Shown: piece by piece, positions 36,488-47,039 of the stretch
Layout: each line of letters starts with the position of its first letter
Numbering within the stretch: the stretch's first letter is position 1
Source: Sclerodactyla briareus
Taxonomy: Eukaryota; Echinodermata; Holothuroidea; Dendrochirotida; Sclerodactylidae
Assembly (NCBI GenBank): GCA_026419785.1
Contig: JAODTK010004555.1
Span: 62,001-126,000 of the forward strand
Length of the DNA: 64,000 nt
Direction: 5' to 3'
Made by a program: the position numbers and the translations under genes
Notes under the pieces: generated by a model
Told to the model about the DNA's origin: nothing
Database searches by the model: none
The model's input: only the letters and a program-made list of their open reading frames with translations

Positions 36488-36898
36488 AGGTCAGTTCCTC
36501 TAATCTCTTTCACGAGAGGCGTGGCCATGCAACATATACAGAAAACTGTTACACCACGGCATGTTGGCGGGGGTTCAGGATATTTTAAACTAAATTATTA
36601 TTTTTATATCCTGGTTGATTAAACCAGACCACCAGTTCTAGTTTTCATTAGGGTTTTTCCGAGGGGCATGACCAGTTTCAGGAGTATAACGTTATGACAT
36701 TGTCCCGAAGAATAAACGAGATTCTATGAAGTGACATCACATCACTTGTTTCTTCAATATTTTATTTATTCATTCTTTAGTTGAAAAACCTATGAATACA
36801 ATCAAGAGTGTACCGTGGGCGGAGATAGTACAGCTTCTGCAGATAAAAACAGGCAGTAATCATTGCATACATCTCCTCCTTTTTATTGCATCCTATAG

Positions 36899-37070
36899 AT
36901 CCAGGCTCAGTTCCAGATCTTCCGAGGGGGCTGGTAGTCACCCCTGCTGACGAGCCACTCATCTGGAGCGGACAAGATATATATTCAGCTGCACAGCGGG
37001 CGTCCTACAGACGAGGCTCCACTGATAGAGGGTGTGATAATGGTACATGACCACAGTACCAACTGTAATC
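36899..37070 (+). CDS. Weak candidate internal exon, unknown product
   Basis: A strong acceptor (CTCCTCCTTTTTATTGCATCCTATAG ends at 36898 in shortened form: pyrimidine-rich then TATAG) and a strong donor (GTAAGT at 37071) enclose 172 bases. Phase 1 is open for about 50 codons (DPGSVPDLPRGLVVTPADEP and on to RGCDNGT) before a TGA near the donor. Entry in phase 1 with AT as first bases is the same as in the two SRCR exons at 51-52 kb, but the peptide has no SRCR motif. Length is not a multiple of three, so one base may be missing or this is chance. Confidence 0.2.
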
Positions 37071-38690
37071 GTAAGTAAACCGGTTTCTAATCATGTGCGT
37101 GTTTCTGCGTGATTGATTAGTGCAATCGATTTTCATGTTACAGAGTTGTCTTCGTTAATATCGTGGCAACACGATATGCTATAGCCTACATAGATATGGT
37201 GGAGGTGCATACGTTTTCGACAGATATATTTCTGAGCAATCATGAATATTTTAGATGTGGGGGAGGTGATTTAAATAAAATAAAAACTCGCAACACAATT
37301 TACACTAGGACAGTCAGAACAAAAAATATTAGGTAGCGAAAATGTGGAAGTTCTACATGGTTATTCAAAAAAATTCAAAAAAATTAATAAAATATTATTA
37401 AATTTATGATTGGAGGGTCATAAGAAATCCGTCTAGCGAATTTACTCACCATTAATTGATGCATTCAGTAAACACATTACATACAAATGAAATTATGCAT
37501 TGGGTGGCAGAATGACTGCATGGCCATTTTGAGCCCTAAGTCATAATAATGAAGGCTATCATGGATCAATAACGGAAGTAACGCGAATACCGATAACGGT
37601 CTGAGGGTGACTCTGGACAGCTTCATTGGACAGTTATTGTATTTGAGCAAAATCGTTAAAGTTACTGGCGGAATCAGGTCATTCAGCGAGCCATCATGAC
37701 ACGGTTGGATTCAAATTACTACAGTTTTCCAAATTTACAGACCGAATTTCAGCCGGTTCGAGTTCGCCGTAATTAGACTATTTACTGTAAGAGATCCAGG
37801 GATGACCGTTGCATCGCCCGCGCGGTACGTTATAAATTCCTTAAATTCCCGTTAGGTGAAATGGGATGACTCAATAAGGGACCATGCAAGAAAACCTCAA
37901 TTTGGGTGTGGCGTCTTCGTATTGTCATATATGCACCTGTGTTAGTTCGAAAAAGGAAACTCTTACATGTCGACGGAAGTGGGGGAAGGGGGGGGGGGGG
38001 AGGTCTACACTCTATCAGTAACTGAAACGATGGTTTCATTAGGCTATTCTCCAGAGCCGAGTCAAATGTTGATGAGAAGGAGGGGGCGGGGGGGTCGCGA
38101 CTTCACGTCAGTGTACGCCTTACCTACCTAGCTTCTTCGGTAGGCCTACAGGGAAGGACTATTCGCCTCTCTCGTTTTACTGTGATGTAGTCACTATTTG
38201 CTATGAGCAGGCAAGTAGATAACAAAATCGCATCTCGTGTGATGCATCCTGCTTATCAAGTAATGGGTAATTTATGACTACAAAACATTCCAGATATTAG
38301 GTATTTCTTTTGTGATATATATATGACCTTTGGCGCCTCCAGAAACAATAGGGACGACCTCAAGGGGCCTTTATGCTCACCATGTATATGTGTGAAGATG
38401 GATTCAAACAAATAAGTACTATGACTAACTTGAAATAATTGCAGTAGAATTCGAAATAGCAACGTCGGCGTAACCACCATATCCATAGGCATGCGTGGAC
38501 GGCAGCGTGTGGGCATAGCCGCTTAATTGTCTTTGCTGACATTCAGATGTCCAACGCCAAAGGGTCTGGCTACTGAATCTGGAATTGTATACTCTACACC
38601 GAATGATCCGTAGTTGTCACCAACAACAACTGAATAAAGCCAGTATTATAGCTACAATCTTCGTTAATAGTTATATACACTTGGTACATC
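37071..38690. other. Non-coding, nothing recognised
   Basis: AT-rich DNA with G-runs at 37980 and 38080. No domain in either strand. Confidence 0.45.
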
Positions 38691-38694
38691 TACG

Positions 38695-39960
38695 AGCAGA
38701 GGTTTAGTTTGGTTTAGTAGTCAGCAGGAAAGGGTCGGAGAGGAACTGAGTCCTCACAAAGATCAAACACAACAAATTCAAGAAAGAAGCGAGCAACAGA
38801 CTTCAAACGACTTCCCCCGCAATTCTGACGGCGTCAACACATCAGACAAATAAAATCTGCAGGAGACTGTTGCACTTCATAATCACTCTTGCGAGAAGCA
38901 AAGGCTCAGAATGACTATCCCCAAACGTTCACCACGAAAGCGGGAAACAATGACCCCTGATTATGGTAAAAATAAGAAAATTCAAAGATGTTGTCGAAAG
39001 AAGCTTCATCGCCATGAAGTCGACCAATACGCTTCTCAAACTTTCCTCATATGGCAAATCTCGCAGACAATGAATTAATCTAGTAGCCCTCCTTTGAACT
39101 TCTCAATTAGCAGCTTATCTTTCGCGAAAAGAGGATTCCACACGTGCACGGGATAATCCAATGAGGTTCTACCAACTGCCTACACAGCCTGAGAACAACG
39201 TTTATGAAAGTTAGGAAAAAAATTGAGGTCAGAGATTGAGTTATTCAAGGCCGAGATTCAATTTACCTTTCCTACAGCTCCCGGCCAATGTGAAGGTTTC
39301 AGGTTTCAATGTTAGAGAATCGAAATACACACAAGATGTGTCTATTCTTCAATTCATCACATTGATTTCTTGACATATAAACTAGACAGTTTGGCGCCGA
39401 GGATAGCCGACATGATTTCTTTGCATTTAATTGCGGAACATATTTGCCAATCGGAAGACCATTTGGAGATGGGTCTCAATCTTTTTGGAAAAAAATGCAA
39501 CATCATCATTCATGATACAGCTTCTTAGATGTCGTTAGCAAATTTTTGACTCCACAAATTGAACGGAATCGTCAAGATCGCTGATATAAGCAAAAAGATA
39601 AGGACCAAGAACCGCCGAACCACTGGCGATCTTCTGCCAGGTTCGAAAAACGCCGATTAATAACAGCTCCGCCCATATAAACCGATAAAAGACAACCACT
39701 CGGTGGAAGGGAGGAATCAAAAAAGGAGTAGTAGCATCCCAGAATAAGAATGGAGGGGGAGGGGGGGGGGGGTGTGTCCACATGTTCCGGGTTCGGCCGG
39801 AAGTATTCAACAAGTTAAGTTTTGGAAGGTTTATTACTAGTGCCCGAAAAATCGCCTGGGTGCCCGAAGGAGTCATAACAACTACCTGAATCTTAGCGGG
39901 AATTTCAGTGTTCCCTCGTCTACCGCCTTCTTCGCTTGTATCAAAACCATTCAATGTTCA
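38695..39960 (-). mobile_element. CR1-like LINE, 3' half with RT, minus strand
   Basis: Read on the minus strand from 39720: an RVVV block, then SGSAVLGPYLFAYISDLDDS (39640-39560; usual form SGVPQGSVLGPLLF.IYINDL), the start of RT motif around the palm. Towards 39100-38900 the translation gives GRTSL.YPVHVWNPLFAKDK, LIHCLRDLPYEESLRR and DNIFEFS in changing frames, the thumb and connection region, as in the 57975-60535 element. The 3' end has CAGTTCCTCTCCGACCCTTT and a CTAAACCAAACTAAACC tail (minus strand, at 38715-38697). A poly-G/C tract at 39750-39772 and internal loss break it. Upstream sequence to 39960 may also be LINE. Confidence 0.75.
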
Positions 39961-40340
39961 TTTACCCAGTGGAACACGGACGTATGTCGCCTCAAGCAAC
40001 GGCCGAGTGTTGGTAACGTACGGCGCGACGATGCCGAAGGGTCCATATGCGATACACCCGAGTGGGACATCCACAACCCAATGTCGTCTGTCGCAGCTCG
40101 GGCTCGGAGTCTTACGATCTATCCACCACTAGAATACCCTTCGGCAGAGTAACAATGATCTAATCCATTTCGATAGCGTGAGGTTGTCAGGGGCTACGAG
40201 GAGAAAATTATCGATGTGGCGTGACCTTCTCAAATGTAGTAGTCGATATTACAGCTGGGGTCGTTGTTGGAATGGAGGGGCGTTAGTTCACGATGTTCGG
40301 TTTTACGTTATGGACTAATCATTGTCATTTGGTGGAAGCT
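39961..40340. other. Non-coding, nothing recognised
   Basis: Balanced base composition; ORF 39908-40132 has no domain. Confidence 0.4.
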
Positions 40341-40344
40341 ACGG

Positions 40345-41830
40345 GCAGGTGGTAAGCAGGGGCGTCGGAGCGTTTCGAAAAGGGGGGGGGGGGACACAAT
40401 CGAATGCAAAATGACCATCTAAGGGGAGCGCCACCATCGGTTGGCGCGGAGGCGTACAATGCAAATTTCAGATTGTTACCCTCCAGACGACGGAAACCGG
40501 CACATGCAGGGCTCAATAGCACCCATCTACAGTGTGATTTGAGTAAAAGACAGGGACAAAAAAGTTGTCCAATTGTGCATACTAAGAGATTTACCGAGTA
40601 TACACATTGTATTTTTATTACCTTTTCCACCCTGGCTTTGTTTGCGTGGGAATCCAGGCGGAGGCTACCGAACGGTCTCTGGTGGGACGAAGGGGAAGCC
40701 ATAGGCGTACGGGACACATCCAATTCAGAGCAGAAAAAAAAGTCAGTCGTTGGAAACTACGGCGCGCGCGAAGCGCGCGAAAAAATTGCATGTTGTCTCG
40801 GGTTTTATCGAAAAAGACTGCAAGAAAATCAGGCATTTTTCAACTTGCTTTTTTTCCTTCCCAAAGTGCCACGAATTTTCGCACGAATTTTCATCTCAGA
40901 AATTGGGGGGAGGGGGCAGTCTGCTCCAAGGCCTCTGAAATTAATCAGTGGACGGAATGATTCGAAGCTTTACAACGCATATTTAGCTTACAACACTGGA
41001 AGAAAAATTGCTGCGCGCGAAACACTTGCTATTCGATTTTAAATTCGAGAACCCGGCATGAAGCAAAGGTATCCTTCCACTTCGGCCCTAGTCGGGTCCA
41101 GATCTTCAACCTGGGGGTCCGCACCTGGAATAGTTGGACTTAAGACAATTCCAACGCGATTATTGTTGGTTAGGAAAAAAAAATTGAATCAGTTGTAGAG
41201 CGATACAAAATCGGGAATGTGCCTAGTATTTTTCTACGGTACCGGAAAGTGGGGGGGGGGGACAAACGATATGATGATACCCCCCCACTTGTGAAAGTGG
41301 AGGGGACATGTTCCCCCCCGTCCCCCAACTGTTGACGCCCAGAGGTTTGTAAGTCACGGGGAAGGCAGTAACCTCAAATGAATTTGTTCATGGGGTGTCA
41401 GGAATTCGAGTAGAGGTCATCAAGGGGGCAAAAAAGGCTATCGGTATGTAAAAACAAGGCCAAATGCTTAAAGTTGGATCATATGATAGTAGCCTAAGGG
41501 TCGTTGGTATCTATTTTCAGGAATGCCAGGTCAGAGAGTTTATCCTACGTGTTTTCAACAGCCAGGGGCGGATCCAGGATTTTCGGTTAGAGGGGGCGGC
41601 GCAAAATATTTCAACAATTAAATTGGGAGAAGAAAATGGTTTTAGAGCAGGAGGCGGGGAGGGGCGGGGGATGCGCTTAATTCCCTAGATACTGAACTTT
41701 TTATTTCATTTTAACCACAGATTGATCAGGGCAGGAGCCAGAGATTTCTTAGTAGGGGGGCCATGGGGGGGGTACGCGGTCTGGGAGTGGGGGGGAGGGG
41801 GCAAGGATATGATATTATCATGTTGACCAT
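40345..41830. repeat. Cluster of G-rich dispersed-repeat termini
   Basis: Three starts of the same style occur: GCAGGGGCGTCGGAGCG (40357), CCAGGGGCGGATCCAGGATT (41562) and CAGGAGCCAGAGATTTC (41731), each followed by a G-run. Also present are the palindromic GCGCGCGAAGCGCGCG (40761) and GCGCGCGAAAC (41013) words, and an 11-bp inverted arm pair AAGTGGGGGGG / CCCCCCCACTT (41247-41290). GGGGCGGATCCAGG starts are typical of small non-autonomous elements in many animals. The 212-codon ORF inside (40404-41042) shows no domain. Confidence 0.5.
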
Positions 41831-42105
41831 CTAAGCGAGCAGAAAATTCTGGTCGGAGAGACCTCCCAGATTGACGGAAACGCATTTCTCAAGTATTTTG
41901 CGAAGAAAGCAAACCAAAAAATCCGAAATGATGGGTTCCTGGATGTTGGAGGAACACTTTATGGTCCATAAGATAGCTCCTGTTGTTAAACCACACTTTA
42001 ACGTAGTACTAACGAACATTTGGCAAGTAGTGATCCCAAATATACAATTTATTGGTTGCCGTTGATGGACAAATCTCACTAAGATGTTCCACTGCGCGCA
42101 TGGAA
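41831..42105. other. Non-coding, nothing recognised
   Basis: The minus-strand ORF 41831-42136 shows no known domain. Confidence 0.4.
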
Positions 42106-42107
42106 TT

Positions 42108-42420
42108 TGACCCTTTTTGATTCCTGACGAAGGCAACAGAATCTAGCAGTCATGCACCGTGCGTCTGTGTTTGTGGTGTGTGTGGTGTGTGTGTGTGGTG
42201 TGTGTGTGTGTCTGGGGTGTGTTGTGAGGTGTGTGTGTGTGTGTGTGTGTTGGTAGGTGGTGTGTGTGGTGTGTTGTGACACCCATGTCAGCACGTATCT
42301 AGCGTACGGCAACCTGGGTATCAAGTTCAAATTTTGGTACAGGGTTGCCACATTGGGGAGGATGACCCCTATTGTTTGGATGCCTGTTCAAGTTCATTCA
42401 GGTCACGAGAGGGCAATGTT
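42108..42420 (+). repeat. Microsatellite-linked module, GT version
   Basis: TTTTGATTCCTGACGAAGGC, AGTCATGCACCGTGCGTC, (GT)n at 42163-42277, then GTGACACCCATGTCAGCA and GCGTACGGCAACCTGGGTATCA. The first part is the reverse of 10665-10795. Confidence 0.75.
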
Positions 42421-42990
42421 CAAAAAGATTGTCAGCAGGATATCTGACGAACGTGAGTATCTATCAATCCGCGTTCAAATTGGGTATTTGGGTAACATGT
42501 ATGGTGAGGAATTAACCTATTGTTTTTGGTGCCAGGTCAAGTTCTTCAAGGTCATCCAATAGGAATCGTCATATATCTCGGCAACGAACATTTTGGAGGA
42601 CTGTCGTACTAAAAGTTTCGTTCGTCTGGTTAAATACATTCGGTGACCGACCTTTGACCCATTGACCTTTTGACCTCATTTTTGACGCTTTTGACCTGGT
42701 GATTTTGCATGCTTTTTTGTGTTGGCCAGATGCGTCTTGTTTAGGCAAACACAAAGTCAATGACACACCATACTACGATACTCTTCACACAAGCTATCTC
42801 AATGAATGTGGGAAGGTCAAGAACAGCTAAACAACTGAAATGTGGATGACTTTGGCATTCGACATCTGCTCATAGAATGTATCTAATGAATGCAAGTTTC
42901 TCATTAAGTTCAAATTATGTGTGGATTGTACAACATGTTAAGATTAACCCTATTGGTTTTTGGTATCAGGTCAAGGAATCCTTATAATCT
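42421..42990 (+). repeat. Diverged repeat with GGTCA/TGACC hexamers
   Basis: Two loose units: AGCAGGATATCTGACGAACG..ATC at 42435 and a CTCGGCAACGAACATTTT unit at 42578. Between and after them lie CAGGTCAAGTTCTTCAAGGTCA and TGACCCATTGACCTTTTGACC (42652-42675). Confidence 0.55.
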
Positions 42991-44205
42991 CTGCAACGAT
43001 TCATTGAACAGAGTGAGAACCACATAAGCCAACCAAACAAATATTCCTCCAGGAAAACAGTACAAAGTTCCTTGATGTGTCATTTTATTATTATTCCTGA
43101 TATTTCTGAATTGGACTCGCAACCAGTACACACCTATAGTCCCCTCCTGATCAGAGTGGTGATGCACGGGTGGGGGTGCAATTTTGGCCTGCACGCCCCC
43201 CCTCCAAGGTTCCATAGGCAGCTTATGAAAAATTGAAAAATGTAGCCCTATGTGAAGCCTGCATCACTGCATTAATTGACAAATTCCTAATTGCAAGACA
43301 GAAAACGTATCTTCTTGCGTATACTTCCTCTCATTTAGTGTTATATTTTACAATTTAATCCCAGTGGGCATTTTTCAAGGAAGGTACAAAAATTGGGATT
43401 AGTAACCATGGATATCAATGGGAGGGTGCGAGGTGCGAGGGGGGGGCGGGCCACACTGCAATGTTTCATAGGCCATATTCTATTTACGCGAGGGGAGAAT
43501 GCCAAGTTTGTTGCTTGACATCTTCAAATTTCCCATTTGACTAGTTATTACAGCAGAAAGCAATCACCAGGAAAAGGTCCTGAATTCACTAGAAAAAACT
43601 ATGGCGGCCACAATCCTATCAAAACAACTGCCTGCATTGTGTGTGTAGCCGTCAAAAGCTGTAAGTTGGCTGGTCACAATGGATTATCTCTTAAGTTGTT
43701 GGTGAGACTGTGAGGCCGTGAACAAACAATAAACTTTTGACTGCCTGTCAGACATTCAGTGTGGAAATGGTACCTGGCACTGGCAATGCCTCAGAGGACT
43801 GAGAGTGTCTAATCAATTATTCTCTGTGTGCACTCAGTCTACTGATTACCTGATTGTTTACATTTCAAGTAACACTTCTCTCTAAGCACACTTCCAGGAT
43901 GTAAATTACTTGACAGGCAGGACTGCCTATTGAGTATGATTACCTGTGATTCATAGACAAGCCCCAATGAGGGATTAACTGTGGTGTGTGTAGGAGCAGT
44001 GAGAGGGTAGTGAGTGGCGGAAGAAGGACAGCAGGTCAGGAAGTTCTGAAATGGGAAGGGCACAAAACAAATTTGTGGCATTTCTCGCTATTGAGCAAAA
44101 AGTGAGGGCCATTACCTGTAACCCCAGGCAGAAATGGGTAGGAGTTTGAGTCTATAAAATCTCTCTCTTCCTCCCCAGTGCCTATCTATCTGGTGGTGAC
44201 AGTCA
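42991..44205. other. Non-coding, nothing recognised
   Basis: Unique-looking DNA with no domain-bearing ORF; G-run at 43440. Confidence 0.45.
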
Positions 44206-44207
44206 GA

Positions 44208-44213
44208 TGTATA

Positions 44214-44306
<93 letters not shown>

Positions 44307-44320
44307 TATATATATAATAT

Positions 44321-44361
<41 letters not shown>
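44208..44361. repeat. (AT)n microsatellite, about 150 bases
   Basis: Nearly pure TA repeat with a few AATATA phase shifts. Can form a cruciform. Confidence 0.95.
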
Positions 44362-44364
<3 letters not shown>

Positions 44365-46355
44365 CTCACATTATGGATTAACGACATATGGTACAATGAC
44401 AACATGTGAGACACCATTCTATTGGAAACTGAATGTACCCACAATGACTACCCTGTCCAGGGTAGTGAAGATGCATTGACAATTATAAGGCCTGTATGCA
44501 GAATGTACTTCTCTTTCCCACACATAAACCCCCAAAAAAGAGATTTTTTTTTTTTACAATTGTTGATGATGTTGATGATGTGGTCGTCCGATTCAAAGAA
44601 CTGCCACTTCACTATGAGTGCTAATTCGCTAAAGTGATCCTCATAATTTAAGCCTTGTCTGCAGTCTGCCGACTCAGTGTTACGGTCGTGGTACTCCCAC
44701 ACTGAATGGAAAACGTTGGCCCTCACTGGTTATGAATCGTAACTTTACCTTCTCTCTTCAAGATACACTTACTTACCAGGTTTATTTTTCAGTATTTTAC
44801 TTAATTGCCCTCATATGACTTTTTGACCTTGGTCAAAAGCGACCAAACCATCTCTCCTCGTTAGTAAAATAATGCAAGGTGATTGGGGTCCCCCCCCGGT
44901 TTTTTTGTGTCAAATTGTGTTTGATATGGCACACCAGCTTGCAGGGTTTTGAAATAGCTGAAACCTCATGGTTATCTGCCACACCTGGTACGCCCATGGT
45001 TGAACCTGTCGTGGACAAAAGGCAAGGGAATCCTACGCGAGTTGACCGTTCTTGTCATACTACTCCGCAACGTGATGATTGGAATGAACAAATGCTTTGA
45101 ATGATTTGAAGGTTCATCTGATATCACTACTAGGGTCTACCCACTTTGCACACAACGAGTACAACAGATATGAATTTCCAGTTTCAGGCTAAATTGACGT
45201 GTAGAGCATTCTGGAGGGGGGAGGGGGGGGGGGTACAAGAACTTTATTGTTTTTAGTGTGCGAAAATATGGGTCATGTTTGAGAAAAAAGCTTATGAGAA
45301 AGTATTTCTCGCCACATCGGATTAGCCTAGAAGCTTGCCCAGCTTGCCCCGAAACGCCTAATCAAGTTTGAAACCTATCCTATTGAGGGACAGGATCCTG
45401 TGATTTGAATATGATGGCATTCATTAGAGAAAATTATGGAATAGCTATATTTTGTCAATTTATTTTTGGTGTATTCATAAATACGATACACTATCCCACC
45501 GAATATGTCCATGTACGTTTGACTCTCAATCCTCATGGTAGGTGAAATTGATTGTGGCACCTTATGCCCAATACTTTGACCAGGCATGGATACGATTTCT
45601 CCCAAGAGGGGTTGGGCGATTTTCGTGATGTAATCGAGTACAGACAGATCAATCCCCATGTGCGTGCATGCACCGGTAAAATCCGTATGAGATCATGGCC
45701 AGATAAACCGTAAATCAATTAGTCGTCTTCACACAGTAGCTATCTTCGACTGAAGGTCCTCGTGGGACATTTACACACGCATGACGACAAAACTATGTAG
45801 CTACAAATCTGCCGACCGGAAATGTTTCTTGTTTCTTCTCATCAAAGAGATATTTGTTTCCGCCGCACAGCATTCAAAGCACGTTATAACGTTGGGCAAT
45901 CACCACAGCGTCGCAAATCATTATAGCCCTGGCAGCGCACCTCGGCTCCGTAACTAATAGTTTGCCGTGCCTAGATACGCGATCTCTTTGAGGAGCTAAC
46001 AATACCTAACAACACAACCCATCCGGCATCGTGGTCGTGCTTCTTCTGACTGTGGGGAACAGATGGCAGATGGGGCTTGTGTCAACTCAACTCACCGCAA
46101 AAAAAAAAAGAAAGAAAACAAAACCTTCTCGAGATTTTTTAGGTGGTGGGGGGGCGCCCGACAGCAAACATCTGGGTTCGAATTCCAGCAGTTACTGACG
46201 GTTAGGTGGCCGTACTTGCAGTTGCGAGGGCGAGAGGTCTTCTCCACTTCAGGGTTTCCGGTAATGCCGTGGTTGTTATTAGTTTCGGGGGTTTGTTTTC
46301 GGGATCTTTGCACTAAGTCTTGGTCGGTCGGCTGTAGCAGTCACGTTTGGTATGA
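44362..46355. other. Non-coding, nothing recognised
   Basis: Includes a G-run at 45215 and T/A runs. The ORF at 44879-45100 ends NEQML without any domain. Confidence 0.4.
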
Positions 46356-46359
46356 TACC

Positions 46360-46485
46360 TTCCTTTCCTCCATGTTCCGACAGTGGTCGGACCCTGGGGT
46401 TCACTGATCACCCTTTCGGAGGGGGGTAAATTGCGTCCCGGGAGGAAGTTGGCTACACCCCTGCGCCGATATCATGGAGCATTGG
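46360..46485. repeat. Dispersed repeat GGGTTCACTGATCACC, copy A
   Basis: GGTCGGACCCTGGGGTTCAC, TGATCACCCTTTCGGAGGGG, then GGAGGAAGTTGGCTACACCC and CTGCGCCGATATCAT. The copy at 54940-55045 has the same words in the same order. Confidence 0.65.
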
Positions 46486-46785
46486 TCGATAGTTAAACGC
46501 CATTACCGTTTGCCTCGGCGTTTGTGTAGCGTGGTTGTATGCAGTTTTTTTATGCTTTCTCGACGGAGAGAAAATTTGACCTTCTATTGCTGTTTTTTGT
46601 CAACGCTACTGGGAACCCAATTTTTTATGGCACATGAGAACGTACATTCCATCATCGTTCAATATGTTTTCATGAAAATGGTTTTGGTGGTGGCTGATGT
46701 AGATATGAATAGAATCTTTCAACGGCGATTTTAGGTATAGATTTTGTCTCGCTGAATGAAATTCAGGAGGAGACTTATGGTCACT
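46486..46785. other. Non-coding, nothing recognised
   Basis: The ORF 46474-46734 is open but shows no domain. Confidence 0.35.
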
Positions 46786-47000
46786 ATGGCGTGTGTGTGG
46801 ATTGTGTGTGTGCGTGTGTGCCGTGTGCGTGTGTGGTGTGTGTGTTGTGTGTGTGTGTGTGTGTGTGTGTGTAGTGTGTTGTCACACTTACTCGTGAGCA
46901 GGATATCTGTCGAACGGCAAGTGCAATTGCGACTAAATTTTCAGGGTAGCATCGGGGTGGGTGAACACGAATCTGATTAGATTTTGGGCCTGCAAGTCAC
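46786..47000 (+). repeat. Microsatellite-linked module, GT version
   Basis: (GT)n at 46790-46880, then GTTGTCACACTTACTCGTGA, GCAGGATATCTGTCGAACGG and CAAGTGCAATTGCGAC. The clearest example of the module. Confidence 0.8.
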
Positions 47001-47039
47001 TAATTAAGTTAGTTAATTAGCCTATTTTATTTAACTTTT

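Noticed and set aside
40404-41042. 212-codon ORF, longest single open frame outside the minisatellite
   Set aside because: No domain, overlaps repeat termini and the GCGCGCGAAGCGCGCG palindrome, and has open shadow frames on both strands.
46172-46190. GGGTTCGAATTCCAGC resembling a tRNA T-arm
   Set aside because: No D-arm, anticodon arm or acceptor stem can be drawn around it.
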